Below the pieces are notes generated by a model. The model had not been told where the DNA came from, did not search any database, and saw only the letters and a list, made by a program, of their open reading frames with translations. Of a stretch of 64,000 nt of DNA, positions 1-9,200 are shown piece by piece (position 1 is the stretch's first letter; every line of letters starts with the position of its first letter). The stretch comes from Conexibacter sp. S30A1 (GTDB lineage: Bacteria; Actinomycetota; Thermoleophilia; Solirubrobacterales; Solirubrobacteraceae). The position numbers and the translations under genes were made by a program. The stretch spans positions 62,001-126,000 of the forward strand of contig NZ_CP097127.1 in assembly GCF_023330665.1 (NCBI RefSeq). Direction: 5' to 3'.

Positions 1-737
1 GTCGGCGTGAACAGCGGCGCCGCGCTCGCGGCCAGCAACACCAGCGTGCGCAGCAGCGGCTGCGAGAAGGCGTAGCGCACGCCAGCGATCGCACTGCCGC
101 GGGCGCTGCGGGTGGGGGTGCTCGGCGCCGGTGCTGGCCGGTAGTGCAGGAGCACCGCCAGCGGCGCCAGGAAACTGAGCGCGTTGACCAGCACGCACCA
201 GCTGGGGCCGGCGGTGGCCAGCAGAACACCGCCGAGTGCCGGCCCCAGCACGCGCGAGAGGTTGACGATCACCTCATAGAGGCTGACCGCGCCCGCCACC
301 CGCTCGGTTCCCACCAGGTCAAGCACATAGATCTGGCGCGCGGGCGCGTCGATCGCGGTGATGACCCCCGTTGCCAGCGTCACGGCGATCAGCGGCCAGT
401 AGCTCGCCGTTCCGGAGACGATCATCGCGTAGAGCAACAGGCTGAGCACCGTGAACAGGCTCTGCGTCCAGATCAGGATCGTGCGCCGCTGGTGCTGGTC
501 GATCAGCGCGCCGGCCCAAAGCCCAAGCAGCAACGTCGGTCCGAGGGCGGCCGCTGACAGCACGCCCAGCTCGAGACCGTTGCCATGCCAGCTGAGGATC
601 AGCCAGCCGACGGCCACCGTTTGGGTCATTCCGCCCGAGGCCGAGGTGACCTGTCCTGCGAACCACCAGAAGAACGGCCGCACACGCAGCGCCGCCAGCG
701 GGCCGCCGCCAAAGCCTGCTTCGCGCGTTGCTGTCAC
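1..737 (-). CDS. MFS transporter, 3' part outside window
   Basis: Reading leftward from a GTG at 737 gives an open frame to the window edge (245 codons). It has the pattern of the EntS-like/MFS_3 branch of the major facilitator superfamily: an N-terminal segment with RPFFWWFAGQ, several 20-residue hydrophobic helices, and a loop with APARQIYVLDLV between helices 4 and 5. Such proteins export small molecules across the plasma membrane; the substrate cannot be told. The frame has no ATG near its start, so GTG 737 is chosen; it diverges from the RidA gene with 58 bp between. The C-terminal half lies beyond base 1. Confidence 0.8.
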   Translation of the reverse strand, partial: MTATREAGFGGGPLAALRVRPFFWWFAGQVTSASGGMTQTVAVGWLILSWHGNGLELGVLSAAALGPTLLLGLWAGALIDQHQRRTILIWTQSLFTVLSLLLYAMIVSGTASYWPLIAVTLATGVITAIDAPARQIYVLDLVGTERVAGAVSLYEVIVNLSRVLGPALGGVLLATAGPSWCVLVNALSFLAPLAVLLHYRPAPAPSTPTRSARGSAIAGVRYAFSQPLLRTLVLLAASAAPLFTP

Positions 738-795
738 GATTGTTCAGCGTAGGTCCGAAACGGGTTCCAGGTTCCGAGGTCTCAGGGAGGCTAAG

Positions 796-1185
796 TTGCA
801 CAGAGTCACGATCAATTCAGACAGCGCCCCGGCGGCGGTCGGGCCGTACTCGCACGCGGTGCGCGTCAGTGGTGAGCTGCTGTTCATCTCCGGGCAGATT
901 CCGCTTCACCCGGCCACCGGCGAGATCGTCGGCGACACCCCTGGCGAGCAGGCACGGCGCTGCCTGGAGAACCTCGAGATGGTTGCCGCGGACGCTGGCA
1001 CGTCGCTGCGCAACGCGGTGAAGATGACCGTCTATCTGACGGACATCGCTGCCTTCGCTGAGGTCAACGAGGTCTACGCGGATTTCTTCAAGCACGATCC
1101 GCCGGCCAGGGTGGCGTTGGCGGTGGCGGCGTTGCCGAGGGGCGCGCAGGTGGAGATCGACGCGGTGGTGGCAGTCGAGGTCTGA
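796..1185 (+). CDS. ridA: RidA family enamine/imine deaminase
   Basis: A 129-residue protein of normal RidA length. It shows the family pattern PAAVGPYSHAV near the N-terminus, SGQIPLHPATGEIV, and the substrate-arginine region DPPARVAL followed by LPRGAQVEIDAVV at the C-terminus. RidA hydrolyses reactive 2-aminoacrylate and other enamines released by PLP enzymes, in the cytosol as a trimer. The start is TTG 796, chosen because AGGGAGG lies five bases upstream and because the frame further upstream has no RidA similarity and overlaps the divergent MFS gene. Confidence 0.88.
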   Translation: MHRVTINSDSAPAAVGPYSHAVRVSGELLFISGQIPLHPATGEIVGDTPGEQARRCLENLEMVAADAGTSLRNAVKMTVYLTDIAAFAEVNEVYADFFKHDPPARVALAVAALPRGAQVEIDAVVAVEV

Positions 1186-1231
1186 GGCGACGCGCACCGA
1201 TGCCGACGCAGGCAGCCATCGAGGCGGCCGG

Positions 1232-1975
1232 CTACCACGAGGCCACGGAGATCCGCTGACGGACCTCCTGCACGAACGTGGCGATGACCGCGCTCTGTGG
1301 GTCGGCCTCGGGGTGCCACTGCACGCCCAGCACGAAGCTTGAGGAGGGGAGCTCGATCGCTTCGACCAGACCATCGCTGGTGGCACGGCCGGTCGCGACC
1401 AGCCCATCGCCGAGCGTGTCGATCCCCTGGTGATGGTGGGATCTGGTCATTGTCAGCTCGGCGCCCGCCGCACGGGCCGCCAGCGAGCCTGGCTCCAGGC
1501 GGACATCGTGCTCGTTGCCTTCGAAGGTGCCGGCGTGGCGGCGGTGCTCGTCGCTGTGCAGGACGTCTGGTAGGTGCTGGATGAGCGTGCCGCCGCGCAG
1601 GATGTTGAGCACCTGCATGCCACGGCACACGCACAGGGTTGGCATGTCGAGATCGATCGCGCGCTCCAGCAGCGCCAGCTCGAACTGGTCGCGGGCGGGC
1701 ACGAGTCCGTCGGTTTCCGGGTGCCGATCCTGTCCGTAACGGGCCGGATCGACGTCGCATCCACCGGCCAGTATCAGGCCGTCGATCAGCTCCAGCGCTT
1801 CACTCGGGTCGGCGGCAAGCTCCGCGTCCGGGGGCAGCATCACGACCATCGCGCCAGCCCGCTGGACGGCCGTCACGTAGGAGAACTGCAGCAGCGCGCA
1901 GGGTGCGTCCCAGACTCCGTAGCGCGCCTGTTCCAGGGCTGTCGGGATGCCGATGATCGGGCGGCGGGAGGTCAT
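1232..1975 (-). CDS. Peptidase C26 / gamma-glutamyl-GABA hydrolase-like protein
   Basis: A 247-residue class I glutamine-amidotransferase-fold protein. The nucleophile elbow is C117 in CVCRGMQVLN and the His-Glu pair is H221/E223 in VQWHPEAD, so the catalytic triad looks complete; GGCDVDPARYG is the typical PuuD-like oxyanion-side loop. Members cleave gamma-glutamyl amides such as gamma-glutamyl-GABA in putrescine breakdown. The ATG at 1975 starts MTSRRPIIGIP, the usual beginning of the family; a longer frame would run into the neighbouring phosphodiesterase gene, which ends 10 bp upstream, so the two are probably co-transcribed. The true substrate is not proven. Confidence 0.85.
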   Translation of the reverse strand: MTSRRPIIGIPTALEQARYGVWDAPCALLQFSYVTAVQRAGAMVVMLPPDAELAADPSEALELIDGLILAGGCDVDPARYGQDRHPETDGLVPARDQFELALLERAIDLDMPTLCVCRGMQVLNILRGGTLIQHLPDVLHSDEHRRHAGTFEGNEHDVRLEPGSLAARAAGAELTMTRSHHHQGIDTLGDGLVATGRATSDGLVEAIELPSSSFVLGVQWHPEADPQSAVIATFVQEVRQRISVASW

Positions 1976-1985
1976 GCTCTCGAGC

Positions 1986-2684
1986 TTACTCGTGTCGCTG
2001 CGAAGGGCTTGTGCGTGCACGGGACGCAAGCGCGCCCGGCACGTCGTCGGTGATCACCGCGGCGACGCGCGGGTCTGAGAGCAGCGCGGCGTGATCGGCT
2101 GCCATGAAGTCCCAGACGATCAGCTCGAGCCCGGCGCTGTCCACCGCCTCGATCAGCGCCTCGTCGACGATCGCCATCTCCGGCAGCAGGATGCGCGCGC
2201 CCGCGGCGCGGGCGCGCGCCACCGCGCCTGCGGCGCTGCCATCGATCAGCAGTCCGAGTGTCAGCCGCGGCTCCAACCCCGCGATCCGCGCGAGCAGCGC
2301 GTCGATGAACGAGGTCACGATCAGCTCGCCGCCGGCGTTTAGAAAGCCGGTCAGCAGCGGCACGACCTGTTCGGCGTATCCGTCCTCCTTGAGCTCGACA
2401 TCGAGGGCGATGCGACCCGCGGCCCAGGCGAGCACTTCGCTGAGCAGCGGCGGACGCAGGCCACCCACGCGCGCGAACTCGCCCATGTCGCAGTCCGCGA
2501 GCGTGACGCCCCCGTGGCCGGGGTCGTGCAGGATCGCGAGCTGCCCGTCGCGGCTGCGGCGGACATCGAGCTCGATCATCTCCGCGCCGGCCGCGAGCGC
2601 CAGCTCGAAGGCTCGCATCGTGTTCTCGGTGGCGGCGCCCGAGTGCAGGCCACGGTGCGCCACGACCCGTGGAGTCGACGTCAT
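1986..2684 (-). CDS. Glycerophosphodiester phosphodiesterase
   Basis: A 232-residue GDPD-family TIM barrel. It begins with the AHRG motif (H10) and GAATENTMRAFELAL, has ELDVRRSRDG and the second catalytic His in LHDP, then metal-side acidic residues in LDVELKE, and ends with the WDF and TDDVPGAL strands. The reaction splits glycerophosphodiesters into glycerol-3-phosphate and an alcohol. No signal peptide is seen, so it is probably cytosolic. It is just upstream of the C26 hydrolase on the same strand and divergent from the ABC importer operon, which hints at uptake of a phosphodiester or its product, but this is only context. Confidence 0.88.
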   Translation of the reverse strand: MTSTPRVVAHRGLHSGAATENTMRAFELALAAGAEMIELDVRRSRDGQLAILHDPGHGGVTLADCDMGEFARVGGLRPPLLSEVLAWAAGRIALDVELKEDGYAEQVVPLLTGFLNAGGELIVTSFIDALLARIAGLEPRLTLGLLIDGSAAGAVARARAAGARILLPEMAIVDEALIEAVDSAGLELIVWDFMAADHAALLSDPRVAAVITDDVPGALASRARTSPSQRHE

Positions 2685-2894
2685 CCTGGCGCGACGCTAG
2701 CAGGTCTGGCTGTCATGGCGGCAACGCCCGGAAGCAGGCGAGTTGACGGCTGCCGGCGAAAAGGTATATGAATCAGACCTTGACAGGATCGTCACAATTT
2801 CTTCCATGGAGAAGGCTAGGTTGTTGTCGGTAAGGACCGGCGCAGCGTGGCCGGTCGGAAGACCAGCAATCACATCGTCCCTGTGAGGAGGGTC

Positions 2895-4040
2895 ATGTCT
2901 GTTATCAAACGTCGCGTCGGTGCCTCGGCTGCAGTAGCTGTGGTCATCGCCGCGGGTGGGCTTGGCATCAGCTCGATCGCGAGCGCCAAGAACGCCAAGG
3001 CCGCAAAGGTCAACTGGGCCACCGTCACCTCCGCCAAGGCGGGCGGCGGCATGGCGGCGCTGATCAAGGCTGCCAAGGCCGAGGGCAACCTCAACGTGAT
3101 CGCGTTGCCGCCGACCTGGGCCAACTACGGAACCGAGATCAACACCTTCGAGAAGCGCTACCACATCAAGGTCCACAGCTACAACCCCAACGGCACCAGT
3201 GCGCAGGAGATCCAGGCGATCAAGCAGGACCGTGGCCGCAGCTCCGCGCCGGACGTGATCGATGTGGGCGAGTCCTACACGGCCGCGCCCGACCCATCGC
3301 TGTTTGCCCCCTACAAGGTTGCGACCTGGAACATGATCCCGGCCGCCGCCAAGGACCCCAAGGGCTCCTGGTACAACGATTACGGCGGGTACATCTCGTT
3401 CGGCTGCGACACGGCGGTCGTCAAGAAGTGCCCGACGAGCTGGAAGGCGCTGCTGAGCCCGCAGTACAAGGGTGACGTGACGCTGAACGGCGCGATCGGC
3501 CAGGCCGCTGCTGCGACCGACGCCGTTTACGCGGCGGCGCTCAACAACGGCGGATCGCTGACCAACGTCAAGCCCGGCATCGCGTTCTTCAACAAGCTGA
3601 AGTCGGACGGCAACTTCAACTCGACCGACTGCAACGCCGTCTCGATCCTCGAGGCCAACCAGTGCCCGATCCTGATCAACTGGGATTACCTGAACAGTGC
3701 GAAGTCCTACGGCCTGCCGGCTAGCTTCGCCAAGCACTGGAAGGTGATTGACCCCAACGGCAAGGAGTTCGCCGGCTACTACGTGCAGGCGATCAGCAAG
3801 TACGCACCGCATCCCGCGGCCGCGCGCCTGTGGGAGGAGTTCCTGTACTCGACCACCGGCCAGAACATCTGGCTTGAGGGTGGTGCCCGCCCGATCGAGC
3901 TTCCCGCTCTGGTCAAGAAGGGCATGGAGAACAAGAAGGCCTACTCGGCGCTGCCGAAGGTCACCGGTACGCCGGTCCTGCCATCGGTTGCCGATTCGGC
4001 CAAGGCAGGGCTCGCCATCTCGGCTGCCTTCCCGGCTTGA
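2895..4040 (+). CDS. ABC importer substrate-binding protein (family 1)
   Basis: A 381-residue exported binding protein. Residues 1-31 form a signal peptide (basic MSVIKRR, hydrophobic core, ASA end) with no lipobox Cys. The mature protein has PPTWANYGTEINTFEKRY, SSAPDVIDVGESY and GYISFGCDTAVVKK, typical of the PotD/AfuA-type iron, polyamine or phosphonate binding proteins. The start is ATG 2895, preceded by GAGGAGGG; an upstream ATG at 2847 would add 16 charged residues before the signal peptide. TTGACA at 2780-2785 may be part of a promoter. It heads a four-gene operon with two permeases and an ATPase. Confidence 0.87.
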   Translation: MSVIKRRVGASAAVAVVIAAGGLGISSIASAKNAKAAKVNWATVTSAKAGGGMAALIKAAKAEGNLNVIALPPTWANYGTEINTFEKRYHIKVHSYNPNGTSAQEIQAIKQDRGRSSAPDVIDVGESYTAAPDPSLFAPYKVATWNMIPAAAKDPKGSWYNDYGGYISFGCDTAVVKKCPTSWKALLSPQYKGDVTLNGAIGQAAAATDAVYAAALNNGGSLTNVKPGIAFFNKLKSDGNFNSTDCNAVSILEANQCPILINWDYLNSAKSYGLPASFAKHWKVIDPNGKEFAGYYVQAISKYAPHPAAARLWEEFLYSTTGQNIWLEGGARPIELPALVKKGMENKKAYSALPKVTGTPVLPSVADSAKAGLAISAAFPA

Positions 4041-4966
4041 GCGCGGCAGCTCCAACAGTTCAAGTAGTCAACGATCCCGCGGCGCCACGGCGCCGCGGGA
4101 TCATGCGCGTCTCGGCGGGCGGTGGGGCCTGGATCGGGATGTTGCCCTTCAGCGTCTACGTGCTGGTGTTTCTGGGGTTGCCGATCTACGAGGTGATCCG
4201 CGGCGCCCTCTCAACCACATCCGGCGCTTTCACGTTTGAGAACTTCAAGACGATCTTCAGCGGCTCGCAGTACTGGATTCCGCTTGAGAACAGTGTCATC
4301 CTCTCCGCCTGGACCGCGGTCGTGGGAGCGATCTTCGGCACCTGGCTGGCGGCGGCGGTGGTCGCGAGCCCGGCGGGCAGCATGCTGCGCCGGATGGTCT
4401 CCAGCGGGTCCGGGGTACTCGCGTACTTCGCGGGCGTGCCGCTGGCGTTCGCGTTCATCGCTGCGCTCGGTCGCGCCCCGGGTGGCGTTGTCACGACGCT
4501 GCTCAAGCACATAGGCTTTGACCTCTACGCCCACGGCTTCTCGATCACCTCGCTGCTAGGCGTCGGGCTCGCCTACACCTACTTCCAGGTGCCGATGATG
4601 GTGATCCTGATCACGCCGGCGCTCGAGGGGCTGCGGCCGCAGTGGCAGGAGGCGGCGGAGAGCCTCGGCGCCTCAAGGCTCGAATACCTGCGCCACATCG
4701 CGATTCCGGTGATGGCGCCAGCCTTCATCGGCTCGCTGCTGATCCTCTTCGGCAACGCCTTCTCCGCCTACGCCACCGCGCTGGCGCTGGTCGGCGCGTC
4801 GATCCCTCTGATCCCGGCGGCGATCAACGAGGCGATCAACGGCAACGTGCTCGTCAACCAGGCGGGCATCGCGCAAGCGCTTGGGGTTGAGATGATCCTG
4901 ATCGCGGCGATCGTCCTGACCTTCTACTGGTTGGTGCAGCGCCGCGCCCGGAGGTGGTTGCAGTGA
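4037..4966 (+). CDS. ABC transporter permease subunit 1
   Basis: About 309 residues with six predicted membrane helices and the EAA loop of binding-protein-dependent permeases (EAAESLGASRLEYLRHIAIPVM, helix 4-5 region), which docks on the ATPase. The likely start is TTG 4037, overlapping the stop of the binding-protein gene by four bases (TTGA), a layout that favours translational coupling; ATG 4103 is the alternative and would drop a short polar leader. It forms a heterodimer channel with the next gene. Confidence 0.85.
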   Translation: MSAAAPTVQVVNDPAAPRRRGIMRVSAGGGAWIGMLPFSVYVLVFLGLPIYEVIRGALSTTSGAFTFENFKTIFSGSQYWIPLENSVILSAWTAVVGAIFGTWLAAAVVASPAGSMLRRMVSSGSGVLAYFAGVPLAFAFIAALGRAPGGVVTTLLKHIGFDLYAHGFSITSLLGVGLAYTYFQVPMMVILITPALEGLRPQWQEAAESLGASRLEYLRHIAIPVMAPAFIGSLLILFGNAFSAYATALALVGASIPLIPAAINEAINGNVLVNQAGIAQALGVEMILIAAIVLTFYWLVQRRARRWLQ

Positions 4967-5856
4967 GCTTCGGCGCCGCTGCGGGCGGCATCGGTGCCGC
5001 CGGGATGCTCGCTGAGCTCGAGGAGGAGCCCCAGCCCCAGCAGGGCCGGGTGCGCAGGCGCGGGCGCCCGCGCCTCTGGCGCGTGACGATCTTCGTGCTC
5101 GCGGCGATCTTCTTCCTCGGCCCGATCCTCGCCTCGATCAAGTACAGCCTGATCCTCAACAGCGGCGCCTACGGCATCGGCAACTACACGGCGATCATCT
5201 CCAACGGCGCGATCCGCAGTGCGCTCATCACCTCGCTTGAGATCGCCGGGATCGCGGCCGTCGTGGTCGTCGCGTTGATGCTGCCCACCGTGGTGCTCGT
5301 GCGGTTGCGGCTGCCGAGGCTGACGCTGTTCATGGAGGGCGTCACCGTGCTGCCGATCGTGGTGCCGCCGATCGTCATCGCCGCTGGCCTCGCGCAGTTG
5401 CAGAGCAGCGCACCGGAGTGGCTGATCAAGCTGTGGTTCAACTCACCGGTCACCGGCCTGAGCTTCGTCTACGTGGTGTTGGCGATGCCGTTCAGCTACC
5501 GCGCCTTTGACACGGGTGTGCGCGCGATCGACCTGCGCACCCTGGTTGACGCATCGCGTAGCCTCGGCGCCTCCTGGTTCACGACGGTGACGCGCGTGAT
5601 CCTGCCCAACGTCCAGACGGCTGTGCTGGGGGCGGTCTTCCTGACCGTCGCGCTCTGCCTCGGGGAGGTTGTGATCTCGACGATCCTGCTGTACGTGACG
5701 CTTCCCGTGGAGTTGATCCAGGCCAGCCAGTCGGGCAACGCCGGCACCTCGGTGGCGCTCTCGGTCCTCAGCCTGCTGTTCGTCTTCGGACTGCTGTTCT
5801 CTCTATCCTTCCTCGCCGGGCGCAAGCGTGGCAATAGAACTTCACGGGTGATCTGA
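4963..5856 (+). CDS. ABC transporter permease subunit 2
   Basis: A 297-residue second permease with six hydrophobic segments and a diverged EAA loop (VDASRSLGASWFTTVTRVILP). An acidic, proline-rich cytosolic leader of about 35 residues precedes helix 1. GTG 4963 is preferred as start because GGAGG ends eight bases upstream and GTGA overlaps the previous stop; an in-frame GTG at 4954 is possible. With the preceding gene it would form the membrane channel of a type I importer. Confidence 0.86.
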   Translation: MSFGAAAGGIGAAGMLAELEEEPQPQQGRVRRRGRPRLWRVTIFVLAAIFFLGPILASIKYSLILNSGAYGIGNYTAIISNGAIRSALITSLEIAGIAAVVVVALMLPTVVLVRLRLPRLTLFMEGVTVLPIVVPPIVIAAGLAQLQSSAPEWLIKLWFNSPVTGLSFVYVVLAMPFSYRAFDTGVRAIDLRTLVDASRSLGASWFTTVTRVILPNVQTAVLGAVFLTVALCLGEVVISTILLYVTLPVELIQASQSGNAGTSVALSVLSLLFVFGLLFSLSFLAGRKRGNRTSRVI

Positions 5857-6926
5857 TGATTCGCTTTGAAGGGGTCAAGCGCCTCTACGGCTCGGTGGCA
5901 GCGCTCGCGGGCCTTGACCTGGAGATCGAGGATGGCGAGCTGGTGGCGTTGCTCGGACCCTCCGGCTGCGGCAAGACGACGGCGCTGCGGATCCTTGGCG
6001 GCTTTGACCAGCCGACCTCTGGGCGGGTGTTGATGGACGGCCGCGATATCACCGGCGTCCCGGCGAACAAGCGTGACATGGGCATGGTATTTCAGGCCTA
6101 CAGCCTGTTCCCGAACCTGGATGTGCGCAACAACGTCGCCTTTGGGCTGCGCATGCGCGGTCAGGACAAGCCTACGCGTCTGCGCCGTGCGGACGAGCTG
6201 CTGGAGCTGGTCGGGCTGCAGGAGGCAGCTGAGCGCTACCCCTACCAGCTCTCCGGTGGCCAGCAGCAGCGGGTGGCGATCGCCCGGGCGCTCGCGATCG
6301 AGCCCAAGGTGCTGCTGCTGGACGAGCCGCTCTCGGCGCTCGACGCGCGCGTGCGCGCGCAGCTGCGGGGTGAGATCCGTAGCCTGCAGCAGCGTCTCGG
6401 GATCACCACGCTGTTTGTGACCCACGACCAGTCCGAAGCGCTCTCCATGGCTGACCGGGTCGGCGTCATGCGCGACGGCCGGCTCGATCAGCTGGATACG
6501 CCGGAGAACGTCTACCGGCGCCCGGCGACCGCGTTTGCGGCCGAGTTCGTCGGGGCGATGAACCGGCTGCCGGGACGGATCGGCGACAGCGGCGAGGTGC
6601 AGGTCCTGGGCCAGCGCCTGCAGGTGCTGAACCTGGAAGGCCGCAGCGCCGGGACCCCGTGCCTGGCGCTGCTGCGCCCGGAGGCGGTCGCGGTGGTGGC
6701 CGACTCGGCCGGTCCGGGCGAGATCAGCCAGCGGACCTTCCTGGGCTCGTCGGTACGGCTCGAGGTAAAACTCGACGACGGCCAGCGGGTGCTGGTCGAG
6801 GCCTCAAGCCACAGCGCCAACATCGAGCTGGGCGAGCGTGTCGGCGTCCGCATCCTCGCCGAGTCGGTGGCCGTTGCCGACGCGGTGCCAGCGCAGGCAG
6901 CCGCGGACGAGCCCGCTCTGGCGTGA
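5856..6926 (+). CDS. ABC transporter ATP-binding protein (PotA/FbpC type)
   Basis: A 356-residue importer ATPase. Walker A is GPSGCGKTT (residues about 33-41), the Q-loop is VFQAYSLFP, the signature is LSGGQQQR, Walker B is LLLDEP followed by LSALD, and the switch His is in FVTHDQ. The C-terminal 120 residues are a TOBE-like regulatory domain (FVGAMNRLPG, LRPEAV). ATG overlaps the previous TGA by one base, so the four genes 2895-6926 are one transcription unit. The domain make-up is that of polyamine, iron or phosphonate importers; it does not decide the substrate. Confidence 0.92.
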   Translation: MIRFEGVKRLYGSVAALAGLDLEIEDGELVALLGPSGCGKTTALRILGGFDQPTSGRVLMDGRDITGVPANKRDMGMVFQAYSLFPNLDVRNNVAFGLRMRGQDKPTRLRRADELLELVGLQEAAERYPYQLSGGQQQRVAIARALAIEPKVLLLDEPLSALDARVRAQLRGEIRSLQQRLGITTLFVTHDQSEALSMADRVGVMRDGRLDQLDTPENVYRRPATAFAAEFVGAMNRLPGRIGDSGEVQVLGQRLQVLNLEGRSAGTPCLALLRPEAVAVVADSAGPGEISQRTFLGSSVRLEVKLDDGQRVLVEASSHSANIELGERVGVRILAESVAVADAVPAQAAADEPALA

Positions 6927-7013
6927 GCGCCGCGGTAAGCTCGTGGTGCTCTGACCACCCCGGCTGACACCAGGAGCCTGATCGAGTCCGCGATCGGCCG
7001 TTTCCTCGAGCAG

Positions 7014-7322
7014 GTGCCTGGACTTGCGCACCTGAAGCTCGTTGCCGGACTCGAGCTGCACGGGCGCGGCGACGTACAGCTCTACCGCATCGAGCTACCG
7101 GGACCGGTGGTCACAAAGACCGTGCCCGCTGACGCCAGGGTGACCCTTGAGATACGCCGCGAACGCTTCAACGAGCTGGCGACCAGGGGGCAGCTGGCCG
7201 ACTGGCGCGGTGCGTTCGAGCGCGGTGAGGCGCGGGCGACCGGGATCGAGCAGTACCTGAAGCTGATCGTCAAGGTGGTCGAGGCGCAGGAGGAGCGGGC
7301 ACGTACGCGACGCGCCCGATAG
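7014..7322 (+). CDS. Small SCP2-like protein (tentative)
   Basis: About 102 residues from GTG 7014. The stretch LELHGRGDVQLYRIEL, then ADARVTLEIRRERFNELA, then AFERGEARATGIEQYLKLI follows the layout of SCP2 sterol-carrier-like domains (a dA-V-vtltl-f--L strand-helix pair followed by a G-ArveG turn). The frame stays open upstream to a TAA at 6936-6938, and the conserved-looking LIESAIGRFLEQVPG lies before the GTG, so the real start may be upstream (only CTG codons are available). It follows the ABC operon by 87 bp. Ligand and role are unknown. Confidence 0.55.
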   Translation: MPGLAHLKLVAGLELHGRGDVQLYRIELPGPVVTKTVPADARVTLEIRRERFNELATRGQLADWRGAFERGEARATGIEQYLKLIVKVVEAQEERARTRRAR

Positions 7323-7372
7323 GGCCCGGACGCGGTCAGGTGGCAGCCTGACGCGTCGGCCGCGTGGGCGTG

Positions 7373-9187
7373 TCAGCCCTGTGGCGCCAGGCGCTGCGCG
7401 AGCTCCTCGGCGGCCGCCAGCTGCGCGTTGACGAGCGCGAGCCCCGCATCCCAGAAGCCCGGGTCTGCGAGGTCGACGCCGACCATCGCGCCCAGCTCCT
7501 GTGGTGGCCGCGAGCCGCCTGCCGCGAGCATCTCGAGGTACTTCGGCACCAGCGTCGGGCCCACCTCGCGGTAGCGGCCGTAGACGGATAACGCCAGGAG
7601 CTGACCGTAGGCGTACGCGTAGACGTAGCCGGGCGTGTTGATGAAGTGGGGGATGTAGGACCACCAGGAGTGGTAGCCAGGGGTGATCTCCACCGCGTCA
7701 CCGAGCATCTCAGCCTGGCTCTCAACCCAAGCCGCAGATATGTCCTCGACCGAGAGCTCGCCCTGCTGGCGCCTGCGTGTGTGGATCAGGTGCTCGAAGC
7801 GGTTCATCGCCATCTGACGAAAGACCGTGGCGACCGCGTCGTCGATTCTGCCGGCGAGCAGCTCGAGCCGCTGCTGGTCGCCCTCGCACTCCTCAAGCAG
7901 TCGCTCGAACACGAGCGTCTCGCCGAACACGGAAGCGGTTTCGGCGACCGTCAGCGGCGTGCTCTGGTGAAAGATCCCCTGCTTGTCGGCGAGCACGGCG
8001 TGCAGCCCGTGACCGAGCTCGTGGGCGATCGTCATCACGTCGCGCCGGCGCGCGGTGAAGTTCAGCATCACGTAGGGGTGTACGCCGGAGACCGTGGCGC
8101 AATAGGCTCCGCCGCGTTTGTTCTCGCGCAGCGGCGCGTCGATCCAATGCTCGTCGAAGAACCGACGCGCGATCTGACCTGCCTGCGGCGAGAACCGCGC
8201 GTATGTGTCCGTGACCAGCTCGCGCGCCTGTGCGTAGGAGTAGAGCGGCTCGCTGTCAGCGACCGTTGCGTTGCGGTCGTAGTCGCTCAGCCGCTCAAGT
8301 CCGAGCAGTCGCGCCTTGAGCCGGTACCAGCGCTGCGGGATGTCGTAGCGCCCGCGCACCGCGTTGATCAGCGCCAGCACGGAGCCGTCGTCTGCCTCGT
8401 TGGCGAGGTTGCGCGCGGCGAGCCAGTGTGGGTAGCGCCGCAGCCGGTCATCGACGGACTTGTCGTAGACCAGCGTGTTGTAGATGTAGGCGCGTGTCCG
8501 CAGCCCCGGCTCGAGCGCGGCGCTGATCGCCTCCGCGGTCCGTGCACGCAGCTCCCGGTCGGGGCTTGCCAGGTCGCTGAAGGCGGCCTCGAGCGGCCGC
8601 TCCAGGCCGGCCTCGTCATGCACCCGGATCGCCGCGACCTGCTCGCCGAACAGGCGCGCCCAGGCGGCGCTTGAGCTCAGTCCCTTCTCGGCCAGCACGC
8701 GCTCCTCGGGCTCGGAGAGCAGGTGCGGCCGGTAGCGCCGTGCACTGCGCAGATGGTGGGCGCAGAACTCCAGGTCGGCGTCGCCCTCGAGCAGCGTTTG
8801 CGCCTGCTCATCCGAGAGCGCCGCCCATTCGAGCTCGAAGAACAAGAGCTCTGTCTCGATTTCTGTGCCGCGCTCCTGGACGTGTTGGAGCAGCGCGCCG
8901 CGGGCCGGGTCGGCGCTGTCGGTGCTGAAGCTCAGCATCGCGTAGCTGCCGGCCCGGTCGACCAGCTCCATGATCGCCCCGAGCTCGAGCATCGCCTCAC
9001 GCAGACCGGCGCTTGCGAGCGTCGCGACCTTGCCGGCGTAGGCCTCGGCGAACGCACCCGAACGCGCGAGCGCCTCGCCCAACAGGCGCCTCACACCTTC
9101 ATCGCCCTCGCCGTCCACGATCGGCGCGAGGTCCCACGCGCTCTCGGTCAGCTCCGGGTCGCGCAGCAGTTGTTCGGGGGAAGCCAT
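7373..9187 (-). CDS. pepF: Oligoendopeptidase F, M3 family metallopeptidase
   Basis: A 604-residue M3 peptidase of the normal PepF length. The zinc motif HELGH with following GLHAVLADKQG lies near residue 390, and the downstream glutamate is in the helix VAETASVFGE. The C-terminal sequence with MNRFEHLIHTRRRQQGELS and PGYVYAYAYGQLLAL also matches. It cleaves short peptides in the cytosol. ATG 9187 is used; it lies 14 bp past the end of the RNase D gene, and a perfect 21-bp-stem hairpin separates the two. Confidence 0.93.
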   Translation of the reverse strand: MASPEQLLRDPELTESAWDLAPIVDGEGDEGVRRLLGEALARSGAFAEAYAGKVATLASAGLREAMLELGAIMELVDRAGSYAMLSFSTDSADPARGALLQHVQERGTEIETELLFFELEWAALSDEQAQTLLEGDADLEFCAHHLRSARRYRPHLLSEPEERVLAEKGLSSSAAWARLFGEQVAAIRVHDEAGLERPLEAAFSDLASPDRELRARTAEAISAALEPGLRTRAYIYNTLVYDKSVDDRLRRYPHWLAARNLANEADDGSVLALINAVRGRYDIPQRWYRLKARLLGLERLSDYDRNATVADSEPLYSYAQARELVTDTYARFSPQAGQIARRFFDEHWIDAPLRENKRGGAYCATVSGVHPYVMLNFTARRRDVMTIAHELGHGLHAVLADKQGIFHQSTPLTVAETASVFGETLVFERLLEECEGDQQRLELLAGRIDDAVATVFRQMAMNRFEHLIHTRRRQQGELSVEDISAAWVESQAEMLGDAVEITPGYHSWWSYIPHFINTPGYVYAYAYGQLLALSVYGRYREVGPTLVPKYLEMLAAGGSRPPQELGAMVGVDLADPGFWDAGLALVNAQLAAAEELAQRLAPQG

Positions 9188-9200
9188 GCAGTCTGCGAGC

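Noticed and set aside
144..557. A 137-codon plus-strand frame across the MFS gene
   Set aside because: It is Arg/Gln/His rich with no family pattern and is the complement of the MFS coding strand, whose translation shows clear helices and motifs.
2697..4055. A 452-codon minus-strand frame opposite the substrate-binding protein gene
   Set aside because: High-GC third-position bias creates long antisense frames; this one is Arg/Gly/Val/Leu rich without structure, while the plus strand has a signal peptide and known motifs.
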